From NCBI RefSeq assembly GCF_014905615.1, contig NZ_AQGU01000029.1:434001-498000 (forward strand): a stretch of 64,000 nt of DNA, written 5' to 3'. Shown here piece after piece: positions 34,738 to 43,677 of the stretch. Origin of the DNA: Pseudoalteromonas aliena SW19. GTDB lineage: Bacteria; Pseudomonadota; Gammaproteobacteria; Enterobacterales; Alteromonadaceae. A model generated the notes under the pieces. That model made no database searches and was not told the DNA's origin. It was given only the letters and a program-made list of their open reading frames with translations. Numbering within the stretch: the first letter of the stretch is position 1; each line of letters begins with the position of its first letter. The position numbers and the translations under genes were made by a program.

Positions 34738-36873
34738 TTAAAATTGGTATGTAGCGCCCAACGTTGCAGTTGTGCCTAACCCTTTAATATTGTACCCACC
34801 GTAGGTGTATGCTTGTGCTCGAGCAGGGTAGTAATCGCTATTGAACAGGTTTTCTATCCCAAAATAACCACTCCATTGGGCGTTAACATTGTATTGCCCA
34901 CTTAAGTTAAATGTGTTGTAGCTACTAACAGGGCCTTGATCGCCAGAGTATTGGCCTTGTGCATTTTTATCAAAGCGCTTTCTGTCGCCTACATATAAAA
35001 AGCTCATCGCAAGTGATAGTTTGTCATTCGTTTGCCATGTTAAATTAGCCGTCGCTTTAGGTGGACTAATTTGTCTTGCGCCTAAATATTCATCAGCTTT
35101 GCTGTTTTTGCCTTCAACGTAGCTGTAAGTGGCGCTCAATTTAAGATCTTCAGTAATCGTGTAGTTAACTAAACTTTCGTAACCCCATATTTCTTGAGGT
35201 GCGCGTACGGGTTCGTAAACCCCTGTTACTTCGTTGAACGCATTACTCGTACCAAGCTCTGAGGTACTTCTGTAAAGGGAAAATTCAAAGCGCACATCTT
35301 CAAACTGTGAGGTAAAACCAACTTCATAATTATCGATTATGGAGGCTTGTGTTTGAATAAGTGCAATATCGTTAACGGTCGCGGCGCGAAGTAAACGACC
35401 TATATCTGAAATGTCAGATCCCTGCGAGTAACTAAAAAATGGGCTAAACGCGTCAGTTAGATTGTATTTTATACCTGCGTTATACGTTGTAGCCTCGTAA
35501 TTAATAGTATCACCACGTACGTTTAACGGCACCGAACACTGCGACGCGGTTCTGCATAGCTTTAATGTTTGATAATCACTTACGCTCAAATCAATGCTTT
35601 CGTTTCTTACGCCTGCTTTTATAATAATGTCGTCGTTTATTACCCATTTTGTTTGTAAAAAACCGGCAACACTTTCCATGTCCATCTCTGGGACCCAAAC
35701 ACGACCATCAACCAAAGGTTGCGACGTTTTATCGTTTAACGCGTCAATACCATAGATCAGCGTAGCTGCTACGTTTTCAAAATCAAACTGGCTATTAAAA
35801 GTAGCTCTTGCCCCTTGTTTGTCTGATTTAATGACAGACTGACCACCGCTATAACCTTCATCAAGATTGGCTAACGCGGTTGAGAAAAAGAATACGTTTT
35901 CTATATTTTGTTTATAGAGATCGAGAGTCATTTGTGTGTTATCAAATAACGCATAATCAACATACTTTAGCGTTATATTTTCATTACCTTCTGGTCCTTG
36001 CGGTTTACCTTGTTTTTGCAGTGCTAAAGGGACGTGTATAGCGTATGTTTTTTCCCCTATATTGCCATCGCCGGTCACATCGCCTAAATCTGTTTTTTGT
36101 TGTGAACTATAAAAGTTGTAGCTAAATTGCAACTGTTTTTCGTCATCAAAATCATAGGTTAGCTTGGTAAAATAGTTTTGCGTTTCGGAGTCAGATAAAC
36201 CATATTGTAAACCTAAAATATCGCCCTTTGCATCGCGTTGTACGCCGTTTTCTTCATAGCTTGCACTTAACAGATAGCTGAGTTTGTCGAACTTTCCGTT
36301 TACGGCCGCCGATAGTCTACCGCCGCCACTTTCTGCTAATTTAACAGCGCTAAAGCGACTTGAAATACTTATTTCACCTTCCGGTTTACCATCACTACGC
36401 GCTTGTTTCGTTATGTAATTAATAATGCCACCTGAGGCCCCATTACCATAAATAGACGTTGCACCCTTTATTACTTCAATGCGCGCTATAGCACTTGCAT
36501 CAAGCGTTTTTACGCCTAAAGAGCCATTACGAAGAGGGGTTGATTGCGGCACGCCATCAATCATTATTAAAGGCGCACGACCGCGTAGTGTTTGTCCTGA
36601 ATTGCTTGAGCTGCCGGTATCGGGAGCAAGGCCTGGCACCATTTGCGCTAGTAAACTTCCTAGTTCTGAACTTACTTTTAAATGCTGTTGTATTTGTTGT
36701 TGATTAATAACCGTAATTGAAGCGGGTACTTCGTCAATACTTTCAGCTATACGGCTACCAGACACAATGACGTGCTCTAACTGATCACCAGTGTATTCAT
36801 TTTTATTACTTTCATCAGCGAACGTGTTAGCACTTATTGCAACAGCAAGAAGGCAAAGTGAAGTTTTTAACAT
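34738..36873 (-). CDS. TonB-dependent siderophore receptor
   Basis: A 711-residue outer-membrane receptor: 19-residue signal peptide (LLAVAISANTFA), a TonB-box-like segment EHVIVSGSR, plug domain at about 40-165 (PASITVINQQQIQ, TLRGRAPLIMIDGVPQS, IARIEVIKGATSIYGNGASGGIINY), then a 22-strand barrel ending in an aromatic residue (ATLGATYQF). It follows the siderophore-receptor pattern (FepA/FpvA class) but the ligand is unknown. A perfect 14-bp inverted repeat with GATAATAA/TTATTATC cores lies 10-52 bp upstream, fitting Fur control. The PepSY gene upstream on the same strand is a likely partner. Confidence 0.93.
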   Translation of the reverse strand: MLKTSLCLLAVAISANTFADESNKNEYTGDQLEHVIVSGSRIAESIDEVPASITVINQQQIQQHLKVSSELGSLLAQMVPGLAPDTGSSSNSGQTLRGRAPLIMIDGVPQSTPLRNGSLGVKTLDASAIARIEVIKGATSIYGNGASGGIINYITKQARSDGKPEGEISISSRFSAVKLAESGGGRLSAAVNGKFDKLSYLLSASYEENGVQRDAKGDILGLQYGLSDSETQNYFTKLTYDFDDEKQLQFSYNFYSSQQKTDLGDVTGDGNIGEKTYAIHVPLALQKQGKPQGPEGNENITLKYVDYALFDNTQMTLDLYKQNIENVFFFSTALANLDEGYSGGQSVIKSDKQGARATFNSQFDFENVAATLIYGIDALNDKTSQPLVDGRVWVPEMDMESVAGFLQTKWVINDDIIIKAGVRNESIDLSVSDYQTLKLCRTASQCSVPLNVRGDTINYEATTYNAGIKYNLTDAFSPFFSYSQGSDISDIGRLLRAATVNDIALIQTQASIIDNYEVGFTSQFEDVRFEFSLYRSTSELGTSNAFNEVTGVYEPVRAPQEIWGYESLVNYTITEDLKLSATYSYVEGKNSKADEYLGARQISPPKATANLTWQTNDKLSLAMSFLYVGDRKRFDKNAQGQYSGDQGPVSSYNTFNLSGQYNVNAQWSGYFGIENLFNSDYYPARAQAYTYGGYNIKGLGTTATLGATYQF

Positions 36874-36882
36874 TGAGGGATC

Positions 36883-36925
36883 TTAGTTGATAATAACTCC
36901 CGTAATGGTAATTATTATCAACTAA
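36883..36925. promoter_or_regulatory. Long inverted repeat with Fur-type cores upstream of siderophore receptor
   Basis: Two perfect 14-base arms (36883-36896 and 36912-36925), each containing GATAATAA or TTATTATC, separated by 15 bp. Each arm holds a hexamer-like Fur half. It could be paired Fur sites or a 5' leader hairpin; it lies directly between the PepSY and receptor genes. Confidence 0.6.
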
Positions 36926-36946
36926 TGGCGCAAGTGTTAATAAGAT

Positions 36947-38017
36947 TTATTTCCATTTATGACGCTTTAACCAAAAATAGACACCACTTACAATAAAAAA
37001 TGCGAGTGAAAGGGCGATTAATAACCACATAAATTGCACTATTGGGCCTGCAAAATCACCAATATGAAATTTATATTTAAAGTTCCATACTTGTGTTGTG
37101 AAGTTGGTTTTACTTGCGTCAAATGAGTTTAAGACTTTGCCAGTAAATGGGTTGCTCCAAACCCAACTGTAAGCGTGGCTTTCGCCAGGGTTTTGCATTC
37201 TCAGCGCTATTGCATCGTCGGTTTTTTTAGGCAAGTAAATTCTATATATTTTACCGTCTGGAAATACGTTCTCTGCATTTTTAATTGCTTCGTTATAGTT
37301 TAAAGCCGCTTTTAAAGGTGCGATTATTTTTGGTGCTTTCGGTCTTTGCTCTACGGTGTTAAAGGTTAAAAATTCTAAGACCGATTGAGTTTGTGTTTTC
37401 CAATTAAACGCCATGCCAGTAAAGGCAATAAGTACAAGCGGTATAAAAAAGTAAACGCCAAGCACGGTGTGTAATTGATACATGAGCACTCTAAATTTGG
37501 CTTTTGGTTTTATTGCTAACCGTTTAATTCTGTTTTTTGGTTTAACCCATAGGTAAAAGCCGAGTAAGGCGTTGACTAAAAGTAGCAAAGCACACACCGA
37601 CATCCAATTTCTAAAGGTTTTTTCACCCTGACTGTTTTCATATAACAACCAGCGATGTAAGCCTTGAGCAAACCCGTAGATGGTATCTGTTGATCCATAG
37701 ACGTTTAGTACACTTCCTGAGTAGGGATCAACACTGGCGTAGTATTTATTGGTCAGCCTAAATTGCCATGCTGAGTTTGGCGCTTGCTCAGGCATAAAAA
37801 AGGTGATTTTTTGCTTAGTTTGAGCTTGTACATTTTCTATAAGCTCACCGTAAGGCATTAAGTTTTTTTGGGGTGTTACTTGCCATTTTGCAGGCTCTAT
37901 TAAGTGCTGTATGTCTTTTGCGTAAATCATAACCGCACCGGTTAAGCTCACTATGAATAAAAATAGTCCGCTAATAAGGGCAAGGCTTAAGTGAATTCTA
38001 CGTAACCAAAGTTTCAA
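36947..38017 (-). CDS. PepSY-domain membrane protein (PiuB-like), probable siderophore-iron reductase
   Basis: A 356-residue inner-membrane protein. TM1 at about 8-32 follows WLRRIHLSLALISGLFLF; a periplasmic PepSY segment has YASVDPYSGSVLNVYG; further TM helices lie near 140-160, 185-210 and 330-352. Histidines in RIHLS, GLHRWLL, QLHTVLG and KFHIGDF match PepSY_TM proteins thought to reduce ferric siderophores. The receptor gene follows on the same strand after 73 bp carrying a Fur-like repeat, so the pair forms one uptake module. Confidence 0.9.
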   Translation of the reverse strand: MKLWLRRIHLSLALISGLFLFIVSLTGAVMIYAKDIQHLIEPAKWQVTPQKNLMPYGELIENVQAQTKQKITFFMPEQAPNSAWQFRLTNKYYASVDPYSGSVLNVYGSTDTIYGFAQGLHRWLLYENSQGEKTFRNWMSVCALLLLVNALLGFYLWVKPKNRIKRLAIKPKAKFRVLMYQLHTVLGVYFFIPLVLIAFTGMAFNWKTQTQSVLEFLTFNTVEQRPKAPKIIAPLKAALNYNEAIKNAENVFPDGKIYRIYLPKKTDDAIALRMQNPGESHAYSWVWSNPFTGKVLNSFDASKTNFTTQVWNFKYKFHIGDFAGPIVQFMWLLIALSLAFFIVSGVYFWLKRHKWK

Positions 38018-38107
38018 AAAAGTATCTCATTATGAGTTAATGGCAATATTGTAAATGATAATACGAGCTGTTTTTAATTAATAGTCATGTATTTGGTTTT
38101 GCTTATT

Positions 38108-38302
38108 AACCTGAACTCTGGTTAAGAGATTTACTAACGTATTGAATCATGATGGTATTTAAATTTATTTTCTCTAGCCAGAGATTTTCAGTGAAAACAA
38201 GGCGAATTTACGCGTCAATAGCTGGCCTATTGCAAGTAAATTCAACGCAGTTAGCGTTGAAAATAGCTGCTCGAGATAGATTTATTATCCAGAGTTCAGG
38301 TT
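38108..38302. repeat. MITE family 1, copy E (195 bp)
   Basis: Ends AACCTGAACTCTGG and CCAGAGTTCAGGTT, flanked by perfect TATT direct repeats (38104-38107 and 38303-38306). Orientation as copy A. Lies 14 bp beyond the stop of the CDF gene. Confidence 0.93.
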
Positions 38303-38316
38303 TATTATTAATACCA

Positions 38317-39195
38317 TTATGTGAGGCTTTTATTTACGATCGATTGGATTTCTATTATGCAATTTTCGATATTAAAATTGTCGTGCAAAAAGCTTTTTAC
38401 TACGTGTAAATCAACTAGGTGTTGAGTGCTAATAACGAGCTCGCAGTAACTTTCTTTATCATCTAATTGCCAAAGCTTAATACTGATTACCGATTCGATA
38501 TTAAATTTACTGCAAATAGTATTTGATATTGTGTGTGTATCAATGTTGTTAGGCGCTGCTTGCATTAAAATTTTGCAGCTTTGTTTTAATAGTAAAACGC
38601 CATGATAAATTACATAGATAGAAATAAGGACAGTGGCAATTAAATCAACAATATACCATTGATATAAAATAATTAAGGTGCCCGCAATAATGACCACAAT
38701 AGATGCCATTGCATCTGAGATATTATGAATAAAGGCTGCTTTTATATTAATGCTGTTATTTGCACCAGCACGGTAGGTTAAAAATGCGGTAGCTAAATCA
38801 ACAACTAATGCGATGGCGGCAACCCATACAACAATCCAGCCATTAATTAGTTGAGGATTTAAGTAACTCGAAACAGACTCAACTATTAAATACCCACCAA
38901 TTAAAATTAACGTGCTGCTATTAAATAACGTAGCGAGTATTTCAGCACGTTTATAACCAAAATGATGAGTGCCGTCAGCAGGCTTATTGCCTATTTTACG
39001 TGCTACCAAGGCTATGAAAATAGCACCAGCATCACTTAAATTATGAAGGGCGTCGGCTATAAGTGATAAACTGCCGGAAAATATCCCGCCAATGACTTGC
39101 GCTATGGTCAGTAATACGTTTATGACAACAGCTACCGTAAGCTGTTTATTACTTTGATTTTCGTCTACATGACTATGTGAATGATTGTGTCCCAT
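38317..39195 (-). CDS. Cation diffusion facilitator transporter (ZitB/CzcD-like)
   Basis: A 292-residue inner-membrane zinc-type antiporter. His-rich start (MGHNHSHSHVDE), six TM helices with the metal-site motifs ADALHNLSDAG on TM2 and AFIHNISDAMAS on TM5, and a cytosolic C-terminal domain (IDTHTISNTICSKFNIESV). ATG 39195 is chosen because AGAGGG lies just before it; a longer frame of 11 codons lacks such a site. With the protein at 21261 it is one of two CDF paralogs here, and has the more canonical metal-binding motifs. Confidence 0.92.
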   Translation of the reverse strand: MGHNHSHSHVDENQSNKQLTVAVVINVLLTIAQVIGGIFSGSLSLIADALHNLSDAGAIFIALVARKIGNKPADGTHHFGYKRAEILATLFNSSTLILIGGYLIVESVSSYLNPQLINGWIVVWVAAIALVVDLATAFLTYRAGANNSINIKAAFIHNISDAMASIVVIIAGTLIILYQWYIVDLIATVLISIYVIYHGVLLLKQSCKILMQAAPNNIDTHTISNTICSKFNIESVISIKLWQLDDKESYCELVISTQHLVDLHVVKSFLHDNFNIENCIIEIQSIVNKSLT

Positions 39196-39441
39196 AAATC
39201 CCTCTAAACTATATTTAAAAAGTAGCACTCATAAATTTTAAGTGTAAAACAAGTAAGCGATTATTATTAAAACACGATCAAAGCATGTTTTATAAAACTA
39301 TTAATGACACTAATTGCTTATGTTTCAAAGCTTTTAAAGCCCAATGCTTGCGTCTCTTCTTATTTAATGCATTATGAAAGTATATTCTCATAGTCCGATT
39401 CAGTTTTTAAAATAAAGCAGTATGCCCTAAGGTGAAAAATA

Positions 39442-39921
39442 ATGAACCAGCCAATTATTCGTGATGCACAACCGAGTGACTCAAAAACAATTCTACATTT
39501 TATAAATGAATTAGCTATTTATGAAAAAGAACCTGAAGCTGTAAAAACAAGTGAGCAAGCGATACTAGATACGCTATTTTGTGATGGCGCAACTGCGCAC
39601 AGTATAATTTGTTTAGAGGGGGATGAACCAATTGGTTTTGCAGTCTATTTTTATAATTATTCTACGTGGTTAGGTAAAAACGGCCTGTACCTTGAAGATT
39701 TATACGTAAGCCCAGATAGCCGTGGCAATGGCGCTGGCAAAGCGATTATGAAACATTTAGCTAATAAGGCCATTAGTAATAATTGTGGTCGTTTTGAATG
39801 GGTAGTGCTTGATTGGAACAAACCCGCTATCGATTTCTACAACAGCATAGGCGCAAAGCCTCAAAACGAATGGATTATATATCGCTTAACAGGGCAGGAA
39901 TTGTTAGATTTCGCCAAATAG
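39442..39921 (+). CDS. GNAT acetyltransferase, diamine/spermidine acetyltransferase-like
   Basis: A 159-residue enzyme resembling eukaryotic-type SSAT/diamine N-acetyltransferases: IRDAQPSDSKTILHFINELAIYEK at the start, FYNYSTWLGKNGLYLEDLYVSP in the middle, the acetyl-CoA loop SRGNGAGKAIMKHLA near 97-111, and FEWVVLDWNKPAIDFYNSIGA at the end. Likely acetylates a polyamine, an amino acid or a thialysine-type amine. ATG is preceded by AAGGTGA. Monocistronic or leading the 168-residue gene. Confidence 0.9.
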   Translation: MNQPIIRDAQPSDSKTILHFINELAIYEKEPEAVKTSEQAILDTLFCDGATAHSIICLEGDEPIGFAVYFYNYSTWLGKNGLYLEDLYVSPDSRGNGAGKAIMKHLANKAISNNCGRFEWVVLDWNKPAIDFYNSIGAKPQNEWIIYRLTGQELLDFAK

Positions 39922-40001
39922 TTAATGAAAATCATTTGCATTTACACTGTTGGGTGTGTAAGTTAAATACACACTCAATAATTAAACGTGCAGATGATTA
40001 T

Positions 40002-40508
40002 ATGATCTCAAGTCAAAAAAAAACTCACCCAGATTTACTCTATCTTGAGCATGCATTAAGTCCTTGGCAGTCGAACATAATGCAAGGAAATTATGCATTT
40101 GAACAAGGTGCACTACTCGAAGCCCGCGATAAATACTTATTAGCCAAAACACTTGCAGATCATCTTCTTGAGCAGTTTTTATATGCACAAATTAATAATA
40201 ATGTCATTCATGCTATTGAGCATTGTATACCCGCACTTGTTGTTGCGTCGCATAATTTAGCTGATACCTATATAGCTATGCAACAGCCTGAAAATGCATG
40301 CAAATGGCTATGCGAAGTACACTTAACACTCTCTTCATTAATTAAGCATCCTCATTACGATATACAAAAAGTGAGTAAGCACCATTACATTAAAACTTCC
40401 TCTGAACTTGTATCATTTGCACGCAGGTACCCTTCTTTTCCAGAACTGATTGAGCAAGTTAATTTTTGTTTAAGCTCAAACACACCTTCAAACAAACAAT
40501 TGCACTAA
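40002..40508 (+). CDS. Helical (TPR-like) protein upstream of sodA, unknown function
   Basis: A 168-residue, largely helical soluble protein. NYAFEQGALLEARDKYLLAKTLADHLLEQF and VASHNLADTYIAMQQPENACKWLCEVHLTLSS look like degenerate TPR repeats. I do not recognise a named family. A longer frame reaches back into the acetyltransferase gene, so ATG 40002 is the sensible start. It ends 12 bp before sodA, so the two are probably one transcript; a role in SOD maturation or oxidative stress is only a guess from position. Confidence 0.72.
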   Translation: MISSQKKTHPDLLYLEHALSPWQSNIMQGNYAFEQGALLEARDKYLLAKTLADHLLEQFLYAQINNNVIHAIEHCIPALVVASHNLADTYIAMQQPENACKWLCEVHLTLSSLIKHPHYDIQKVSKHHYIKTSSELVSFARRYPSFPELIEQVNFCLSSNTPSNKQLH

Positions 40509-40520
40509 AAAGGACTATTT

Positions 40521-41132
40521 ATGACGTTTACTTTACCTAAACTAGATTATGAATACGATGCACTAGAACCTCATATTGATAGTAAAACGATGCATATTCA
40601 TCATACTTTGCACCATCAAACGTATATCAATAAAGCCAATGCTGCTTTAGCAGATACTGTATATGAAAACGTAAATGCTGAAAAATTACTTAAGGGAATA
40701 AACAGCCTGCCTAGTAATTTGCAAAAAGCAGTACAAGAGCATGTAGGAGGGCATTTTAATCACAGTTTATTTTGGCAAGTAATGAGCCCACAAGCCACAG
40801 GTGAACCTGAAGGTAGTGTTGCTCAGGCAATAAATGAACAGTTAGGCAGTTTTGATAAGTTTAAAGACCAATTTACTGCTGCTGCAATTAGCCAATTTGG
40901 CAGTGGTTGGGCATGGCTATGTGTGACCCCAGATAAAAAGTTGATTGTAGAAAATAGCGCTAATCAAGATTGCCCTTTAATGCAGGGCAATACCCCTATT
41001 TTGGGTCTTGATGTATGGGAACATGCCTATTATTTGAAGTATCAAAATAAACGTCCTGACTATATCGCCGCTTTTTATAATGTAATTAATTGGCAAGAAG
41101 TACAAAGGCGTTATTTATTGGCTATTGGTTGA
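40521..41132 (+). CDS. sodA: Superoxide dismutase, manganese type
   Basis: A 203-residue cytosolic SOD. Metal ligands are in MHIHHTLHHQTY (His27-type), GGHFNHSLFW (His), and LDVWEHAYYLKYQNKRPDYI (Asp and His). The Mn-type markers are the Gln in SANQDCPLM and Gly-Gly-His in GGHFNHS, as in E. coli SodA (206 residues), rather than the NHTFYW Gln of FeSOD. AAGGAC lies upstream of the ATG. It follows the 168-residue helical protein gene by 12 bp. Confidence 0.95.
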   Translation: MTFTLPKLDYEYDALEPHIDSKTMHIHHTLHHQTYINKANAALADTVYENVNAEKLLKGINSLPSNLQKAVQEHVGGHFNHSLFWQVMSPQATGEPEGSVAQAINEQLGSFDKFKDQFTAAAISQFGSGWAWLCVTPDKKLIVENSANQDCPLMQGNTPILGLDVWEHAYYLKYQNKRPDYIAAFYNVINWQEVQRRYLLAIG

Positions 41133-41206
41133 GTGCCGAATATGGCTAGTAATGTAAGTTTTTTTGTATAAGCTAGGCTCTATAAGGTTAATTTATAGGG
41201 CCGTTT

Positions 41207-42559
41207 ATGGACACTTCACATTGGCAAAAAGCACGTCAGAGTCGCGATCCTCGTTTTGACGGGCTTTTTTACGTCGCGGTAAAAAGTACCGGTATTTATT
41301 GCAGGCCTATTTGCCCTGCACCAACGGCTCACGAAAAAAACGTTGCTTATTATCAGTATGCCCATAACGCGGCGCAAGATGGCTTTAGACCTTGCATTCG
41401 TTGCAGGCCCGACAGTGCACCAGGCAGCGCTGCTTGGCAAGGTACAAAAACCACAGCTCTGAGGGCTAAGCAATTAGTTGATCAGCAAGATGAACACGAC
41501 TGCGAAAAATTAGCAGCTCGTTTAGGTATAAGTAGTCGTTATTTAAGGCAGTTGTTTAAGCAGTATTTTGGTGTGTCGATTACGCAATATCGATTATTTA
41601 ACCAATGTCATTTTGCTAAAAAGCTGATTCAAGAAACACATTTACCCTTAACCGAAATAGCGTTTGCTGCTGGCTTTAAAAGCATTAGGCGCTTTAATGA
41701 TGCATTTTTGCAGCAATTAAATATAGCTCCCTCGAAGCTGCGCAGTGGCGATAAAAAACCAACGTCAACACTCACATTAACCTTACCATTTAGGCCGCCC
41801 TATAATTGGCCTGCTTTGCAGTCCTTTTTACAAAGGCGCTTGATCAAACCAATGGAGTGGATAACGCAAACGAGCTACGGGCGTACTTTTGCAAGTGAGA
41901 AATATAAAGGAAGCTTTACCGCTAAATTTATAGCGAGTAAAAACCACTTTAGTGTATCTATCAATATAGACAATACGGCGTACTTACAACCTGTTATTAA
42001 TAATATACGTCGTGTGCTTGATTTAGACGCCGACATTAATTTAATTCAAACGCATTTAAGCGCCAATATAAACAATGCGTTTACAGTGTGTGAAGGGCTC
42101 AGGCTTCCAGGGATTTGGTCAAGTTTTGAAGCCGGAATAAGAGCGGTACTTGGGCAACAAGTGAGTGTTACTGCGGCGCATAATTTAGTAACAAAGTTAG
42201 TTGATGAATTAGGTGAAAAAGAGGGCAATGCTATTTACTTCCCCGCAGCTGAAGTTGTTGTTAATAGTGATTTTGCCTTTTTTAAAATGCCACAAGCGCG
42301 CAAAAATGCGCTGCATAATTTAGCGCAGTTCTGTGCGCTAAACCCTCAAAACGACGATTTAGACGAATGGCTTAGTTTAAAGGGAATTGGCCCTTGGACG
42401 GTAAATTATGCAAAGCTGCGAGGGCAAAGCCAACCCGATATATTACTTGATGGCGATTTGGGTGTTAAAAAAGCTCAAGCGGCGGCAAATCCTTTTGAGC
42501 CTGCTAATTGCGCTCCTTTTCGCTCTTACTTAACCTTTCAACTTTGGCAGCAATTATAA
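41207..42559 (+). CDS. Ada-type zinc domain / AraC HTH / AlkA DNA glycosylase fusion
   Basis: A 450-residue regulator-repair fusion. Residues 1-80: Ada zinc domain with the four Cys in GIYCRPICPAP and RPCIRCRPD, the first Cys being the phosphotriester methyl acceptor. 90-180: AraC HTH (RLGISSRYLRQLFKQYFGV). 190-290: AlkA N-domain. 300-445: HhH-GPD with WLSLKGIGPWTVNYAKLRG and the catalytic Asp in LLDGDLGVKKA. It removes 3-methyladenine and related bases and probably activates its own operon when methylated. ogt overlaps its last base, restoring the methyltransferase missing from this protein. Confidence 0.94.
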   Translation: MDTSHWQKARQSRDPRFDGLFYVAVKSTGIYCRPICPAPTAHEKNVAYYQYAHNAAQDGFRPCIRCRPDSAPGSAAWQGTKTTALRAKQLVDQQDEHDCEKLAARLGISSRYLRQLFKQYFGVSITQYRLFNQCHFAKKLIQETHLPLTEIAFAAGFKSIRRFNDAFLQQLNIAPSKLRSGDKKPTSTLTLTLPFRPPYNWPALQSFLQRRLIKPMEWITQTSYGRTFASEKYKGSFTAKFIASKNHFSVSINIDNTAYLQPVINNIRRVLDLDADINLIQTHLSANINNAFTVCEGLRLPGIWSSFEAGIRAVLGQQVSVTAAHNLVTKLVDELGEKEGNAIYFPAAEVVVNSDFAFFKMPQARKNALHNLAQFCALNPQNDDLDEWLSLKGIGPWTVNYAKLRGQSQPDILLDGDLGVKKAQAAANPFEPANCAPFRSYLTFQLWQQL

Positions 42560-43035
42560 TGATAATTCAAACATCAATTTCAAGCCCAATAGACGACATA
42601 ATTATTCAGGCAACCGATAAAGGTGTCAGTTACGTTGGTTTTTACCCACCAGTTGAACACCCTCATACGCCATTTGAGCGAGTCACTAACAAGGCGGTGC
42701 TTATTTGCGCTGCACAGTTAAACGAGTACTTTGTAAAAAAGCGTACTACGTTTGATGTACCACTTGATACAAAGGGGACGGTATTTCAGCAAAGTGTATG
42801 GCAAGCACTATTAACAGTTCCTTTTGGGCAGTCGCAAACATACGGCTATATTGCTAACCAACTCAATAACCCGAAAGCAGTAAGGGCGGTAGGCGCTGCG
42901 AATGGTAAAAACCCGATTAGTATTATTGTACCGTGCCACCGAATTATTGGCGCAAATGCAAAGTTGACCGGTTATGCGGGAGGTTTGGATAGAAAACGCT
43001 GGTTATTGAAACATGAAGGGTTAAATTTGTATTAA
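42559..43035 (+). CDS. ogt: Methylated-DNA--protein-cysteine methyltransferase
   Basis: A 158-residue suicide repair protein that removes the methyl group from O6-methylguanine. The acceptor Cys is in ISIIVPCHRIIG; FQQSVWQALLTVPFGQSQTYGYIA, the DNA-binding HTH, precedes it, and AVGAANGKNP holds the Arg-finger neighbourhood. The start is fixed by the TAATG overlap with the preceding fusion gene (ATG at 42559), so the pair is translationally coupled. Confidence 0.95.
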   Translation: MIIQTSISSPIDDIIIQATDKGVSYVGFYPPVEHPHTPFERVTNKAVLICAAQLNEYFVKKRTTFDVPLDTKGTVFQQSVWQALLTVPFGQSQTYGYIANQLNNPKAVRAVGAANGKNPISIIVPCHRIIGANAKLTGYAGGLDRKRWLLKHEGLNLY

Positions 43036-43083
43036 TTTAATATTAAGGTAGCATAAGCGCACTTTTTATTAGATGGCACCCTA

Positions 43084-43677
43084 ATGGCTCAATTATATTT
43101 TTACTATTCTGCAATGAATGCAGGTAAATCAACCACATTACTACAATCTGCTTTTAATTATAAAGAACGCGGTATGGAACCTGTGATCCTCACCGCTGCT
43201 ATTGATGATAGGCAAGGCGTGGGTAAAGTGTCATCTCGTATTGGCTTACAAGCTGATGCTCATGTATTTGATGCCAGTAAAGATGTTTTTGATCTTATTG
43301 AATCGCTTCATAGCGACAAAAAGCGCCACTGTGTGTTGGTCGATGAATGTCAATTTTTATCAAAAGAACAAGTTATGCAATTAACCGATGTGGTTGATGA
43401 GTTAGGTATACCTGTGCTGTGCTATGGCTTGCGTAACGATTTTAGAGGCGAGCTATTTGTAGGGTCGCAATACTTGCTTGCGTGGGCTGATAAGTTAGTA
43501 GAGCTTAAAACTGTATGCCATTGTGGACGAAAAGCTAACCATGTACTGCGTACAGATGAAAACGGTGAAGCAATAGCCGATGGCAATCAAGTAGAAATTG
43601 GCGGCAATGACCGATATGTTTCGGTATGCCGCAAACATTATAAAGCCGCGTTAAATATGGGCCGACAAAGTAGTTAA
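43084..43677 (+). CDS. tdk: Thymidine kinase, type II
   Basis: A 197-residue salvage kinase (thymidine + ATP to dTMP). P-loop SAMNAGKSTTLLQSA at about 8-22, Walker B-type VLVDECQFLSKEQV, lasso region, and the zinc-binding cysteines CHCGRKANHV and CRKHY. Length fits E. coli Tdk (205). Its last 27 bp overlap the 3' end of the convergent ltaE gene. Confidence 0.95.
   Translation: MAQLYFYYSAMNAGKSTTLLQSAFNYKERGMEPVILTAAIDDRQGVGKVSSRIGLQADAHVFDASKDVFDLIESLHSDKKRHCVLVDECQFLSKEQVMQLTDVVDELGIPVLCYGLRNDFRGELFVGSQYLLAWADKLVELKTVCHCGRKANHVLRTDENGEAIADGNQVEIGGNDRYVSVCRKHYKAALNMGRQSS

Noticed and set aside
34498..38302. MITE-bounded siderophore module as a true composite transposon
   Set aside because: The two elements are non-autonomous, in opposite orientation, and each has its own 4-bp duplication, which points to separate insertions rather than one mobile unit.
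38149..38409. 86-codon frame with KTRRIYASIAGLLQ
   Set aside because: It is inside MITE copy E and runs on into the 3' end of the CDF gene on the opposite strand. No ribosome site.
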